A stretch of 64,000 nt of DNA from Dyella flagellata (GCF_030160275.1 NZ_BSOA01000015.1:23935-87934), one strand, 5' to 3'; shown: positions 1 through 9,937, counted from the first letter of the stretch. A program made the numbers and translations. Notes: generated from the letters alone by a model not told the origin.

Positions 1-28
1 CCAACCTTTTGAATTTTAATGACGGGGT

Positions 29-124
29 GACGTCCAGAAGGCCCGCAGGGCGTGCCCCGCGGCTTGAACAGACGGCCAGTCTGCCCTGTGCCGCGTGGCA
101 CGCCCTGCGGGCCTTCTGGACGTC
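29..124. repeat. Perfect 28-bp inverted repeat downstream of topA
   Basis: Positions 29-56 are the exact reverse complement of 97-124, separated by 40 bases, so the transcript of either strand could form a very stable stem-loop. It lies about 30 bases past the topA stop. There is no U-tract, so it looks more like a REP-type palindromic element than a classical terminator, although it could stop or stabilise the topA transcript. The 1-156 stretch holds no gene. Confidence 0.75.
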
Positions 125-156
125 ATGCCGGGTACGTGGAATAGATCAGAGCATCC

Positions 157-2646
157 TTAAGCGCCAGCCTTCTTGGCTGCCGCTTTCTTAGTCGCTGTCT
201 TCTTGCTCGCCGTCTTCTTCGTGGCGGTTTTCTTGGCGGCCGTTTTCTTCGCAGCCGCCTTCTTAGGCGCGGCCTTCTTCGCCGCGGGCGCCTTCTTCGC
301 CGCGGGCGCCTTCTTCGCCGAAGCCGTCTTCTTGCCGAAGCGCCCCTTCTTCACCGGTGCGGCCGCCAGCAGTTCCAGGCACTGCGTTTCGCTCAGTTCC
401 TTCGGCTCCTGGTCCTTGGGAATGCGCGCATTCTTTTCGCCGTCGGTGATGTACGGGCCAAAGCGTCCGTTGAGCACCTGCACGCCGTTACCGAAGTCCT
501 TGATGATGCGGTTGGCGATCAGCTCAAGCTTTTCCTGCACGATCTGCAAGGCGCGCGGCAGCTCGATGGTGTAAGGGTCATCCTCGGCTTTCAGCGAGGC
601 ATAGGTGCTGCCCTGCTTCACGAACGGGCCGAAGCGGCCGACGCCCACGCTAACCTCGTCGCCGTTCTCCGCCTGCCCCAGCTTGCGCGGCAACTTGAAC
701 AGCTCCAGCGCTTCTTCCAGGGTAATGGTGTGCATGCTCTGGCCGGGACGCAGCGAGGCGAACTGCAGCTTTTCGTCGGTGTCCTTGTCGCCGATCTGCG
801 CGTATGGCCCATAACGCCCCAGGCGCACCGAGATCGGCTTGCCGCTCTTCGGATCGGTGCCCAGTTCGCGCGCGCCGGTGGCTTCGCTGCGGTCGACCGA
901 TTCGGTCTTTTCTTCCACCTGCTGCTTGAACGGCTCCCAGAAGCGGCGCATCAGCGGCACCCAGGCTTCTTCGCCACGGCTCACCGCATCCAGCTCGTCT
1001 TCAAGCCGGGCGGTGAAGTCGTAATCGACGTACTGGGTGAAATGCTGGGTGAGGAACTTGCTCACCGCGCGGCCCACGTCGGTGGGGCGGAAGCGGCGAT
1101 TGTCCAGGTACACGTATTCGCGGTTCTGCAGCACCTGGATGATGCTGGCGTAGGTGGACGGCCGGCCGATGCCGTATTCCTCCAGCGCCTTCACCAGGCT
1201 GGCTTCGGAATAGCGCGGCGGCGGCTCGGTGAAGTGCTGGTCGGCGAGGATGTCCTTGAGCGGCACCTGCTCGCCCTTCGCCAGTCTCGGCAGGCGGCGG
1301 CCTTCGTCGTCGTCCTCGGCGCTCTTCTGGTCGCGGCCTTCCTCGTACACGGCCAGGAAGCCAGGGTCGACCACCGTGGTACCGGTGGCGCGAAACGCGG
1401 CATCGCCGCCCTTCACGTGCTTGAGATCGAAATCCACCGACACCGTGTTCAAGGTGGCGTGGATCATCTGGCAGGCCACGGTGCGCTTCCAGATCAGCTC
1501 GTACAGCTTGCGCTGGTCGTCGCTGAGGAACGCGGCCACTTCGCGCGGTGTGCGCATGGCGGAAGTCGGGCGGATCGCTTCGTGCGCTTCCTGCGCGTTC
1601 TTCGACTTGGTGCGGTATACCTGCGCGTGATCTGGCACCGCCTTGTGGCCGAAGTCGCGCGCGATCAGCTGGCGCAGCTCGCCCACGGCGTCATCCGACA
1701 GCGCGGTGGAGTCGGTACGCATGTAGGTGATCAGGCCGACGTTGCCCTCGCTGCCAAGACCTACGCCTTCGTACAGGCCTTGCGCGATCTTCATCGTGCG
1801 CGTGGTGCCGAAGCCGAGCTTGCGCGCGGCCTCCTGCTGCAAGGTGGAGGTGGTGAACGGCGGCGCGGGACGGCGCTTGCGCTCCTTGCTGCCCACTTCG
1901 CTGACCGTGAGCTGGCCATGCGCGGCTTCCTTCAGCGCCGCGCGGGCAGCCATTGCGTCGGCCTCGTTGGTGAGGTCGAACTGCTCGAATTTCTTGCCGT
2001 TGAGCTTGGTCAGGCGCGCGCCGAAATCGCCATCGGCATGCTTGAGCTGCGCTTCCACCGTCCAGTATTCGCGCGCCACGAAGGCTTCGATTTCTTCCTC
2101 GCGCTCCACGATCATGCGCAGCGCCGGGCTCTGCACGCGGCCGGCGGACAAGCCGCGCTGCACCTTGCGCCACAGCACCGGCGAAAGATTGAAGCCGACC
2201 AGGTAGTCCAGCGCGCGGCGCGCCTGTTGCGCATCCACCATGTCGTGCGAGAGCTTGCGCGGTGCGGCCACGGCGGCCTTGATCGCGCGCGGCGTGATTT
2301 CGGAGAACACCACCCGGTGCAGCTTCTTGCCGTCGACCAGGCCACGCTGCTTGAGGATCTCGCTGATGTGCCAGCTGATCGCCTCGCCCTCGCGGTCCAA
2401 GTCGGTCGCCAGATAGATGTCGTCGGCCAGCTTGGCCGCCTTGGCGATGGCGTCGACGTGTTTCTCGTTGCGCTCGATCACCTCGTACTTCATGGCGAAG
2501 TTGTGCTCGGTGTCGACCGCCCCCTCCTTCGGCAGCAGGTCACGCACGTGGCCGTAGGAAGCCAGGACCTGAAAGTCCTTGCCGAGGTACTTGTTGATCG
2601 TCTTGGCCTTGGCCGGCGATTCAACGATGAGCAGATTCTTTGCCAT
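157..2646 (-). CDS. topA: DNA topoisomerase I (type IA)
   Basis: Relaxes negatively supercoiled DNA by cutting one strand through a 5'-phosphotyrosine link. The N-terminus carries the TOPRIM start (NLLIVESPAKAKTI, residues 4-17) and the acidic DLDREGEA motif. The active-site Tyr is in GLITYMRTDST at about residue 308. Zinc-ribbon-like C-terminal repeats (RFGPF, RYGPY, RFGPYI) follow; they lack the four-Cys clusters of E. coli TopA. The last 60 residues are a Lys/Ala tail of AKK/TKK repeats. I chose the ATG at 2646, which gives MAKNLLIVESPAK, the normal family start; the open frame extends to 2715 but the extra residues are not family-like. 829 residues. Confidence 0.97.
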   Translation of the reverse strand: MAKNLLIVESPAKAKTINKYLGKDFQVLASYGHVRDLLPKEGAVDTEHNFAMKYEVIERNEKHVDAIAKAAKLADDIYLATDLDREGEAISWHISEILKQRGLVDGKKLHRVVFSEITPRAIKAAVAAPRKLSHDMVDAQQARRALDYLVGFNLSPVLWRKVQRGLSAGRVQSPALRMIVEREEEIEAFVAREYWTVEAQLKHADGDFGARLTKLNGKKFEQFDLTNEADAMAARAALKEAAHGQLTVSEVGSKERKRRPAPPFTTSTLQQEAARKLGFGTTRTMKIAQGLYEGVGLGSEGNVGLITYMRTDSTALSDDAVGELRQLIARDFGHKAVPDHAQVYRTKSKNAQEAHEAIRPTSAMRTPREVAAFLSDDQRKLYELIWKRTVACQMIHATLNTVSVDFDLKHVKGGDAAFRATGTTVVDPGFLAVYEEGRDQKSAEDDDEGRRLPRLAKGEQVPLKDILADQHFTEPPPRYSEASLVKALEEYGIGRPSTYASIIQVLQNREYVYLDNRRFRPTDVGRAVSKFLTQHFTQYVDYDFTARLEDELDAVSRGEEAWVPLMRRFWEPFKQQVEEKTESVDRSEATGARELGTDPKSGKPISVRLGRYGPYAQIGDKDTDEKLQFASLRPGQSMHTITLEEALELFKLPRKLGQAENGDEVSVGVGRFGPFVKQGSTYASLKAEDDPYTIELPRALQIVQEKLELIANRIIKDFGNGVQVLNGRFGPYITDGEKNARIPKDQEPKELSETQCLELLAAAPVKKGRFGKKTASAKKAPAAKKAPAAKKAAPKKAAAKKTAAKKTATKKTASKKTATKKAAAKKAGA

Positions 2647-2673
2647 GTGGCTTGGGGTTCCAAAGGTGCTACT

Positions 2674-2745
2674 GCGGCCGATCCTGAACGGCCGCCTATT
2701 TATAGTTGGAAGCACGCCAGCTTGACGGCTGTCAAGCTGGCGTGC
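2674..2745 (-). other. Two stem-loops in the dprA-topA spacer
   Basis: 2712-2726 pairs perfectly with 2731-2745 around a four-base loop (15-bp stem, core CCAGCTTGAC). A second stem, 2674-2680 with 2689-2695 (GCGGCCG/CGGCCGC), sits in the topA leader. The first could end dprA transcription on the minus strand, but no T-tract follows. TATAAAT between the two stems (minus strand) is a possible topA -10 box without a convincing -35. Confidence 0.45.
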
Positions 2746-2783
2746 GTGAAACCGCGCTGCAGTGCGCCTTTCGAGCTGGCGGC

Positions 2784-3929
2784 TCAGCCTTCAGGCAAGC
2801 GCTGGTAGCGCCCGCCCGCCAGACCCTCCACCCAGCCCTCCAGCTCCAGCATGAGCAGCATGGATGACAGCTCGGCGGCACTTTGCCCGGTCCGCAGCGC
2901 CAGCTCGTCCAGGGCCAAAGGATCGTGGCCAAGGACCTCAAGCAGCCGGCGGTAATCCGGGTCTTCACGCCAACCGCCAGACGCCTTCCCGGCGCTGCCA
3001 GCCGATGCCGTCGGCGTCTGCTCCAGGCGCAGGGCCAGTTCGGCACCCAGCGCCCGGGCCGCGCAACCCAAGGTTTCGACCACTTCCGAAGCGCTCTCCA
3101 CCAGCCGCGCACCGTCCCGGATCAGGCGGTGGCACCCGCGGGCGAGCGGATTATGGATGGAACCGGGCAGCGCGAATACCTCCCGCCCCTGCTCGCCGGC
3201 CAGGCGGGCGGTGATCAGCGAGCCCGATTGCAGCCCGGCCTCGATCACCAGCGTCCCCAACGACAGCCCCGCGATGAGGCGATTGCGGCGCGGGAAATGA
3301 TCCGCCCGCGCTGCCGTGCCGGGTGGAAACTCGCTGACCAGCGCACCTTGTGCCGCCACCAGGGCGGATAGCTCACGGTGTTTGCGAGGATAGACCAGGT
3401 CTGGCCCGGTACCGATCACGGCCACGGTGGCCTTGCCAGCCTCCAGCGTGGCTTCATGGGCCGCGCCATCGATGCCGTCGGCGAGACCGCTGGTGACCAC
3501 GAAACCCGCCAGCGCCAGCTGACGGGCAAAGGCGCGGGCGTTGGTCTTGCCGCTGCTGCTCGCACTGCGCGCCCCCACAATCGCCACCTGAGGGTGCAGC
3601 AGCAGGCTGGCATCACCCGCCACGAACAGCGCGACAGGCGGCTGTGGGATGGCTTCCAGCTGCGGTGGGAAATCCGGCTCGGTACAGCACAGCAGTCGAT
3701 GGTTCGGCTCGGCCAGCCAAGCCAGGTCGGCGGCGAGGCGCGCTTCATCGGGCTGTTCCAGCCATGCCCTCGCCCCGGCCTCCAGCGTCGCCGCCTGGCG
3801 CCGCAACTGCGCCACCACGTCGCCGATACGCCCGTTCGCTGCCGCCAAGCGTTCACGCAGGCCGGTCGCGCCTATTCCCGGCGTACGCAGGGCCACCAGC
3901 CAGTCACGCAGTTCCGTTTGCCCGCTCAT
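2784..3929 (-). CDS. dprA: DNA-processing protein DprA
   Basis: DprA (Smf) loads RecA on incoming single-stranded DNA during natural transformation. The 381-residue protein has an N-terminal helical (SAM-like) region. The central Rossmann-like DprA fold covers about residues 115-290, with GARSASSSGKTNA, VVTSGLADGIDGAAH and the YPRKHREL stretch. A winged-helix domain occupies the C-terminus (about 320-375). Length and domain order fit the long proteobacterial form. It is followed on the same strand by topA, and the LysM gene lies just upstream, an arrangement familiar in Xanthomonadales. The start at 3929 gives MSGQTELRDWL and no longer frame is likely. Confidence 0.95.
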   Translation of the reverse strand: MSGQTELRDWLVALRTPGIGATGLRERLAAANGRIGDVVAQLRRQAATLEAGARAWLEQPDEARLAADLAWLAEPNHRLLCCTEPDFPPQLEAIPQPPVALFVAGDASLLLHPQVAIVGARSASSSGKTNARAFARQLALAGFVVTSGLADGIDGAAHEATLEAGKATVAVIGTGPDLVYPRKHRELSALVAAQGALVSEFPPGTAARADHFPRRNRLIAGLSLGTLVIEAGLQSGSLITARLAGEQGREVFALPGSIHNPLARGCHRLIRDGARLVESASEVVETLGCAARALGAELALRLEQTPTASAGSAGKASGGWREDPDYRRLLEVLGHDPLALDELALRTGQSAAELSSMLLMLELEGWVEGLAGGRYQRLPEG

Positions 3930-3950
3930 GGCACGAGTCTACGCGGAGGC

Positions 3951-3986
3951 AAAAACAAGCACGGCGCGGGATCGCCGCGCCGTGCT
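3951..3986 (-). terminator. Rho-independent terminator of the LysM gene
   Basis: AGCACGGCGCG (3958-3968) pairs with CGCGCCGTGCT (3976-3986). On the minus strand the stem is followed at once by TTGTTTTT. It lies 26 bases after the LysM gene stop and before dprA, so it separates the two minus-strand genes. Confidence 0.85.
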
Positions 3987-4011
3987 GTGGGTTTAATCGG
4001 GAATGGTGGAC

Positions 4012-5160
4012 TTATTCCGGCATTCTGACGCGAGCGCCCTTCTGCACCGGCTTGAGCCCATCCATGACCAGGGCGTAGCTCACGCGATCGAAGGTACGGA
4101 AGACCATCACGTGGCCCACATACTCGTCGGGCAGCCGCACCCACTTGTGGCTGCTGCGAATCCAGCTGCTGTGGTCGACGTCGTCGGGCACTTTTTCGCC
4201 CGGCTGCCACAGCGCGAAGGTGGTGCCGTTGTCCACGCCATCCTTCGAACCCACCGACAAAACCACCACATCGTAGGGGCCGACCTGGCTCAGGCGGTCC
4301 TGCGCAAAGGCGATCACGCGGCCGTCTTGCGGCAGGCTCTTGGGCGCATGCGGGTAGTAGTAGGGGTCGTAGGGATCGTCGTTGATCGGCATCAGGCGGT
4401 CGCCGGCGCGAATTTCCTGGGTCGAGTTCAGCACCAGCAGGGTGGCCGGATCGCCGCCGCGCAGCACTTCCGCGTCGCCGATGACTGCCACTTCCATCGC
4501 CAGCGGCTTGCCGCGAAGGGCGTGGTTGGGGGTGACGTTACCGATGTCAGTGGCCCACTCCTCCATCCATGGGGTGTCCTGGGTGGCGACGTCGGAATCG
4601 GCGACGTTGGCCGCCATTTCGCCGCTCTGCTGAGCCTCTTTGTCGTCGAAGGTGCGGAACACATGGGTGGGACGTACGATCGCCCAACGCTGCCCCGGCT
4701 GGGCATTGAGCTTGCGCACGTAAATGTTGTGCCCCGGCGAACCGGTGATGTCGGCTTCTTCGAAGCCCATCACGTACGGTGCATCCTTCACCTCGCTCGG
4801 ATCGACCACGCGGAAGTCCTTCAAGGACGCCTTGATCTTATCCAGCGGAATGGCTGGGATGGCCTCGCCCTCATGGTGGATCGACGGCTCCAGGCGCAGC
4901 GACGGGCCGCCGTTGACGAAGGAGAGGTCGAGCACGTCGCCCGGGTAGATCAGGTGCGGATTGTGAACCTGGGGATTGGCCTGCCAGATCTCCGGCCACA
5001 GCCAGGGCTTGGACAGGAAGCGCGCGGAGATGCTCCAGAGAGTATCGCCGCGGTGCACCGTGTAGCTGTCAGGGTGATCCGCACGAAGCTGGGCGCCGGC
5101 CGCATACACGGCCACGGTAACCAGCATGCCGGCTAATAGCCCGATGGACTTTCTGATCAT
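4012..5160 (-). CDS. LysM peptidoglycan-binding protein, secreted
   Basis: The 382-residue protein starts with a basic N-terminus and hydrophobic segment ending in AYAAGAQL-like sequence, a probable Sec signal. A LysM domain follows (YTVHRGDTLWSISARFL, then NPQVHNPHLIYPGDVL, about residues 32-80). The rest has no enzyme motif I recognise. LysM domains bind GlcNAc-containing glycan, so it should be periplasmic and wall-associated. Proteins of this build are regularly found beside dprA in gammaproteobacteria. I chose MIRKSIG at 5160 over a frame reaching 5178, because it gives a clean signal peptide and GGGGAA lies upstream. Confidence 0.88.
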   Translation of the reverse strand: MIRKSIGLLAGMLVTVAVYAAGAQLRADHPDSYTVHRGDTLWSISARFLSKPWLWPEIWQANPQVHNPHLIYPGDVLDLSFVNGGPSLRLEPSIHHEGEAIPAIPLDKIKASLKDFRVVDPSEVKDAPYVMGFEEADITGSPGHNIYVRKLNAQPGQRWAIVRPTHVFRTFDDKEAQQSGEMAANVADSDVATQDTPWMEEWATDIGNVTPNHALRGKPLAMEVAVIGDAEVLRGGDPATLLVLNSTQEIRAGDRLMPINDDPYDPYYYPHAPKSLPQDGRVIAFAQDRLSQVGPYDVVVLSVGSKDGVDNGTTFALWQPGEKVPDDVDHSSWIRSSHKWVRLPDEYVGHVMVFRTFDRVSYALVMDGLKPVQKGARVRMPE

Positions 5161-5354
5161 AAACGGGATTCCCCCCACTCCCCTTACGCTCGGGCGAGTG
5201 TAACCGAACCGTTAATCCAAGCAACACGTGTCAGTTGGCAAATTCGTGCGCCGACAGCATGTTGAAGCACGTACAATAACCATATTCTAGACCGCGGCCG
5301 GGCTGGCTTTTTACCAATTCGCCCGCATTTCCGGCGTCTGAGGTATTACATTCC

Positions 5355-5864
5355 ATGTCAGTCCTGACCATTCTTGAATTTCCCGACCCGCGCCTGCGCA
5401 CCAAGGCCGCGCCAGTAACCGCGTTCGACGCCGCATTGAAGCAGTTCGTCGATGACATGTTCGAGACCATGTACGCCGCCAACGGCGTGGGCCTGGCCGC
5501 CACCCAGGTCAACGTGCACCAGCGCGTACTGGTGGCCGACATGAGCGAAGATGGCGACCAGCCGCTGGCCCTGATCAATCCGGAGATCCTCGAAAAGGAC
5601 GGCACCCAGGTCTACCAGGAAGGCTGCCTGTCCTTCCCCGGCATCTTCGCCGACGTCACCCGCGCGCTGAAAGTGAAAGTGCGCGCGCAGGACGTGCAGG
5701 GCCAAAGCTTCGAGCTGGAAGTGGAAGGCCCGCTGGCCGTGTGTATCCAGCACGAGATGGATCACCTGGCCGGCAAGGTGTTCGTCGACTACCTGTCGCC
5801 GCTGAAGCGCTCAATCCTGCTCAAGCGCCTGGAGAAACAGCGCAAGCAGGCCGCGAGCGCGTGA
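5355..5864 (+). CDS. def: Peptide deformylase
   Basis: Removes the N-formyl group from nascent proteins; metal-dependent and cytoplasmic. All three family motifs are present in the 169 residues: GVGLAATQ (44-51), EGCLS (89-93, metal-ligand Cys) and QHEMDHL (132-138, two metal-ligand His and catalytic Glu). It heads a plus-strand set with fmt and rsmB, the common def-fmt-rsmB arrangement, and its stop overlaps the fmt start. The divergent spacer toward the LysM gene (5161-5354) contains TTGAAG at 5262 and TATTCT at 5283, a possible but poorly spaced promoter. Confidence 0.98.
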   Translation: MSVLTILEFPDPRLRTKAAPVTAFDAALKQFVDDMFETMYAANGVGLAATQVNVHQRVLVADMSEDGDQPLALINPEILEKDGTQVYQEGCLSFPGIFADVTRALKVKVRAQDVQGQSFELEVEGPLAVCIQHEMDHLAGKVFVDYLSPLKRSILLKRLEKQRKQAASA

Positions 5865-6793
5865 GCTTGCGTATCGTTTTTGCCGGCACCCCGGAATTCT
5901 CCGTCCCCTGCCTCGAAGCCTGCCGCACCAGCGGCGCCGAGGTCGTGGCCGTGTATACGCAACCGGACCGCCCCGCCGGCCGCGGACGCAAGCTCACTCC
6001 CAGCCCGGTAAAGCAAGCCGCGCTCACCGCACAAATTCCGGTCGAGCAGCCGGAGACGCTGAAAACCGCCGAGGCACGCGCCAGGCTGGAGGCCTATCGG
6101 CCGGATTTGCTGGTGGTGGTCGCCTACGGCCTGATTCTCTCGCGCAAAGTGCTGGCGATTCCGCGCCTCGGCTGCTGGAACGTGCATGCCAGCCGCTTGC
6201 CGCGCTGGCGTGGCGCCGCGCCGATTCAACGCGCGATCCTGGCCGGCGATGCCGAAACCGGGGTCGACCTGATGCAGATGGAAGCCGGCCTCGATACCGG
6301 CCCGGTGCTGCTGGAGCGTCGCACCCCGATCTCGCGCGAGGACACCGGCGGCTCGCTGCATGATCGGCTCTCGCTGTTGGGCGCGGACGTGCTCGCCGAA
6401 GGCTTGCGCCGCACGCTCGCCGGCGAAACGCTGCCAGCCACGCCGCAATCCGAGGATGGCGTGATGTACGCGCACAAACTGGAAAAGGCCGAGGCACGCC
6501 TCGATTTTTCGCGCCCGGCGTTGGCGCTCGAACATCAGGTGCGCGCGTTCGATCCGTGGCCAGTGGCCGAAGGCGAAGTGGCCGGCGAAATCCTGCGCAT
6601 CTGGGCCGCGCATGGCCTTGATCAATCGCATAACGCCGCGCCCGGCAGCGTGGTAGCCGCGCAACGCGATGGTATCGACATCGCCTGCGGCACCGGCCTG
6701 CTGCGGGTAACAGCGCTGCAGCGCGCGGGCGGCAAGCGCATTACCGCGGCCGATTACCTCAATGCCCGCCCCGAACTGCGTAGCGCGCGATGA
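5861..6793 (+). CDS. fmt: Methionyl-tRNA formyltransferase
   Basis: Formylates the initiator Met-tRNA with 10-formyl-THF, the modification that Def later removes. The 310-residue protein has the N-terminal transferase start [14 protein letters not shown], the [17 protein letters not shown] active-site loop, and the downstream [13 protein letters not shown] segment. A C-terminal OB-like domain follows. The frame is open upstream, but GTG at 5861 gives the correct N-terminus and overlaps the def stop as GTGA, indicating translational coupling. Confidence 0.97.
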   Translation: MSLRIVFAGTPEFSVPCLEACRTSGAEVVAVYTQPDRPAGRGRKLTPSPVKQAALTAQIPVEQPETLKTAEARARLEAYRPDLLVVVAYGLILSRKVLAIPRLGCWNVHASRLPRWRGAAPIQRAILAGDAETGVDLMQMEAGLDTGPVLLERRTPISREDTGGSLHDRLSLLGADVLAEGLRRTLAGETLPATPQSEDGVMYAHKLEKAEARLDFSRPALALEHQVRAFDPWPVAEGEVAGEILRIWAAHGLDQSHNAAPGSVVAAQRDGIDIACGTGLLRVTALQRAGGKRITAADYLNARPELRSAR

Positions 6794-8085
6794 ATGACAC
6801 ACGTGCCCTTGCCGCGCAGGCCTTGGCGGATATCGCACTGCGCGGCGTATCGCTGCGCGATGCCATGGAGCAACGCGCGCCGAAACTGCGCGATCCACGC
6901 GATCGTGCGTTGCTTACGGCTTTGCTGAGCGACGGCGCCCGCTGGTGGCTGCGCTTCGATGCCGCGCTCGATCATCTGCTGGAAAAGCCGCTACGTCGCA
7001 AGGAGCCCGAGGTCCACGCGCTGCTGGTGCTGGGCCTGGTGCAGCTGGAAATCCTCGAGCTGCAGGATTACGCCGCGGTCGCCGCCACCGTGGAGGCGAC
7101 CCGCGCGCTCAATCGCCCGCGCCTGGCCGGGCTGGCCAATGCCGTGCTACGCCGGTGGCAACGCGAGCGAAGCACGCTATTGGCCGAACTGGACGCACAA
7201 CCACAAACACGTCATGCGCTGCCGCCATGGCTGGTACAGGCCGTGACGGCCGACTGGCCCGATCGGGTCGACGCCGTGCTTGCCGACAGCAGCCGCGAAC
7301 CGCCGTTGATGCTGCGCGCGAATCGCCGCCGTACATCGCGCGAAGCGCTGATCGAACAACTGGTCGCCGCCGGTTACACGGCCGCTGCGCATCCCTGGCT
7401 GACCGATGGGGTAGTGCTGCCGCACAGCAGCGATGTCACGCGCATGCCCGGTTTCGCGCAAGGACAGTTCGCCGTGCAGGATGGCGCCGCGCAAGTGTCG
7501 GCCGATCTGCTCGACCTGCAGGATGGCCAGCGCATACTGGACGCCTGCGCCGCGCCGGGCGGCAAAGCCTGCCACCTGCTGGAACGTGCCGACATCGCGC
7601 TGACCGCGGTCGAGTTCGACGCCAACCGCGCCACGCGCATTCGCCAGAACCTGGAGCGACTCGGCCTCAAGGCGGATTTGCGCATCGGCGACGCGGCCGA
7701 ACCTTCCGCCTGGTGGGACGGCAAGCCTTACGACCGCATCCTGATCGACGCCCCCTGCTCCGCCACCGGCGTGCTGCGCCGACGTCCGGACGTGCGCCTG
7801 CATCGTCGCCCCAGCGACATCGCCTCGCTGGTCATGCAACAGCAACGAATTCTTGCTGCACTATGGCCGCTGCTCGCGCCGGGGGGAAAGCTGGTTTACG
7901 TCACCTGCTCGTTGCTGCGCGCCGAGAATGAAGCCGTAGTCGAGCAATTCCTCGCCAGTCACGATGACGCGCAGGTGCGACCGGTGCAGTTGCCGGTCGG
8001 ACAAGCCGCCACGCTGGGCTGGCAGATCCTGCCTGGCGATGGCGATCTCGACGGCATGTACTATGCCGTACTGGAACGTCGGTAG
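6790..8085 (+). CDS. rsmB: 16S rRNA (cytosine-967-C5)-methyltransferase
   Basis: Methylates C967 of 16S rRNA with S-adenosylmethionine. The N-terminal NusB-like RNA-binding domain (about 1-140) is followed by the Rossmann methyltransferase domain. That domain has the SAM-binding DACAAPGGK at about residue 250 and the catalytic [15 protein letters not shown] at about 320. A second conserved Cys lies in [11 protein letters not shown]. 431 residues, normal length. ATGA overlaps the fmt stop, so it belongs to the def-fmt-rsmB unit. Confidence 0.97.
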   Translation: MNDTRALAAQALADIALRGVSLRDAMEQRAPKLRDPRDRALLTALLSDGARWWLRFDAALDHLLEKPLRRKEPEVHALLVLGLVQLEILELQDYAAVAATVEATRALNRPRLAGLANAVLRRWQRERSTLLAELDAQPQTRHALPPWLVQAVTADWPDRVDAVLADSSREPPLMLRANRRRTSREALIEQLVAAGYTAAAHPWLTDGVVLPHSSDVTRMPGFAQGQFAVQDGAAQVSADLLDLQDGQRILDACAAPGGKACHLLERADIALTAVEFDANRATRIRQNLERLGLKADLRIGDAAEPSAWWDGKPYDRILIDAPCSATGVLRRRPDVRLHRRPSDIASLVMQQQRILAALWPLLAPGGKLVYVTCSLLRAENEAVVEQFLASHDDAQVRPVQLPVGQAATLGWQILPGDGDLDGMYYAVLERR

Positions 8086-8222
8086 CGCCGGCGCACGCCG
8101 CAAACTTGAGTCCGGTAGGAACGAGGTGGGAGGGAGCCCCCACGCTTGCGGCAAGCTCGGACAACCTCCTCCCATCATCCTCCTGCAAGCAGCAGGGGGC
8201 GGGTAAGAATTCGGACGCGTGC

Positions 8223-9932
8223 ATGTCGACCCTTGCCGTTACAGCCCATGACCGCCGCCAATACTGGCTGCTCGCGATCTTCGCCCTCCTGATCCTGGGC
8301 ATCGGCATCGGCCTGCGCCATCCCTGGCCCTCCGACGAACCGCGCTACACCCTTGCCGCCAAAGAGATGGTGGAAAGCGGCGACTGGCTGTTCCCGCATC
8401 GCGGCGTCGAACTGTATGCCGACAAGCCGCCGATGCTGATGTGGCTGGAGGCGGCCAGTTTCGAGCTGACGCGCAGCTGGCGCATTGCCTTCATGCTGCC
8501 TTCGTTCCTCGCAGCGCTGGGCACACTGTGGCTGATCTACGACCTGGGCCGGCGCTTGTTCAATCCGCGGGTCGGCCGGTACGCGGCGATGGCCGCGCTG
8601 ATGTGCATCCAGTTCGTGTTCCAGGCCAAGCGCGCGCAGATCGATCCGCTGGTGGTGTTCTACATCACCGCGGCGAACTGGGGGCTGCTGCGACACCTGT
8701 TGGCCGGTCCCAACTGGCCGCTATATTGGTTCGGCTGCTTCTGCGCGGGCCTGGGCGTAATCACCAAGGGCGTGGGCTTTCTGGCGCTGCTGATGCTGCT
8801 GCCCTACGCATGGGCCGCGATACGCCGCTGGGATGGCATCGCGACGATCGACAACGGCAAGTGGTGGCGCTGGCTGCTTGGACTGGTCGCCGTGCTCGTG
8901 GCCATCGACCTGTGGCTGATGCCGATGCTGCTGGCCGCACGCGCCCATGCCGGCGACCCTGTTTATGCAGCCTATGTGGGCAACATCCTGTTCAAGCAGA
9001 CAGCACATCGCTACGCCAATGCCTGGCACCACCTGCATGGGCCGCTGTTCTATTTGCCGCTGATGCTCTACAACTGGCTGCCGCTTTCGCTCACCTATCC
9101 CGGCACCTTCCCACGCTGGTGGCGAGCGCTGCAGGCCAAAGACGCGCGCATCCTGCTGCCGCTGGGCTGGATCGTGCTGGTGCTGCTGTTTTTCAGCGCG
9201 TCGGGCGGCAAGCGCGACGTGTACATCCTACCGATCGTACCGATGCTGGCGCTGATCACCGCGCCTTATCTTGAGGAGATGCTCGCGCAGCGATGGCTGC
9301 GCACGCTGGGCGCCATCTTCCTGCTGTTGATCGGCGGCTGCATGCTGGGCCTGGGCGTCTATGCGCTGGCCACGCATCCGGCATTCGCCAGCAAGCTAGC
9401 ATACGACCGCGGCTTCGATGGCCCGGAAGACAGCCTATGGTGGATGTGCATCGTGATCGGCGCCGCGCAATGGCTGGCGCTGGCGATATTCCGCTTGCGC
9501 CGCGTGCACTACGCCGTGGCCGGTGGCATGTTTGCGCTGTGGATGGTGTGGGGCCTATGGGGCTACCCCTTGCTCGACGACAGCAGCTCATCGATCGGCC
9601 TGATGCAACGCGTCGACGCACATCTCGCTCCCCAGGATGAAGTCGGCCTGGTCGACTGGAAAGAGCAGAACATGCTGATGCTCGACCGCCATGCCACGGA
9701 TTTCGGCTTCAGCGCTCCCACCGCGCAGCAATTCGTGCTTGGCGTGCAATGGCAAGCCGCCGCCCCGGCCACGCGCTGGCTATTCGTGCAGGAACCGGCC
9801 ATGGGCCATTGCGTGGACCGCAGCAAGGCCATCGACGTCGGTCACGCGAACCGGCGTGACTGGTGGTTGTTCAAGGCCAATGCGGTGATCGCCGGCTGCG
9901 TGCCCAAGAGCGACAGCGACGAGACGGAATAA
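8223..9932 (+). CDS. GT39 (ArnT-like) membrane glycosyltransferase
   Basis: A 569-residue multi-pass inner-membrane protein of the dolichyl-phosphate-mannosyltransferase / ArnT type, which transfers a sugar from a polyprenyl carrier at the periplasmic face. Visible features are the first membrane segment, the conserved acidic loop WPSDEPRYTLAAKEM, and HRGVELYADKPPMLMW in the first periplasmic loop; the PPM/KPP pattern is typical of this family. I chose MSTLAVTAHD at 8223 over an open frame from 8106. It is the first gene of a plus-strand glycan cluster. Whether the acceptor is lipid A (true ArnT) or another glycan cannot be told; the ArnB/C/A/D genes are not nearby. Confidence 0.85.
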   Translation: MSTLAVTAHDRRQYWLLAIFALLILGIGIGLRHPWPSDEPRYTLAAKEMVESGDWLFPHRGVELYADKPPMLMWLEAASFELTRSWRIAFMLPSFLAALGTLWLIYDLGRRLFNPRVGRYAAMAALMCIQFVFQAKRAQIDPLVVFYITAANWGLLRHLLAGPNWPLYWFGCFCAGLGVITKGVGFLALLMLLPYAWAAIRRWDGIATIDNGKWWRWLLGLVAVLVAIDLWLMPMLLAARAHAGDPVYAAYVGNILFKQTAHRYANAWHHLHGPLFYLPLMLYNWLPLSLTYPGTFPRWWRALQAKDARILLPLGWIVLVLLFFSASGGKRDVYILPIVPMLALITAPYLEEMLAQRWLRTLGAIFLLLIGGCMLGLGVYALATHPAFASKLAYDRGFDGPEDSLWWMCIVIGAAQWLALAIFRLRRVHYAVAGGMFALWMVWGLWGYPLLDDSSSSIGLMQRVDAHLAPQDEVGLVDWKEQNMLMLDRHATDFGFSAPTAQQFVLGVQWQAAAPATRWLFVQEPAMGHCVDRSKAIDVGHANRRDWWLFKANAVIAGCVPKSDSDETE

Positions 9933-9937
9933 CACCC

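Noticed and set aside
730-2808. Long open frame (692 codons) on the plus strand opposite topA
   Set aside because: It is the shadow of the GC-rich topA coding strand; the composition is His/Arg/Ala-heavy with no domain, and topA motifs are clear on the other strand.
4003-5136. 377-codon plus-strand frame opposite the LysM gene
   Set aside because: Antisense to a gene with a signal peptide and LysM domain; no recognisable protein features.
5789-6898. 369-codon minus-strand frame opposite fmt
   Set aside because: Antisense to an unmistakable fmt; composition typical of a shadow frame.
8086-8222. Imperfect GAGGTGGGAGG / CCTCCTCCCATC palindrome upstream of the first GT39 gene
   Set aside because: Arms do not align well enough to call a hairpin or a repeat copy; left as spacer.
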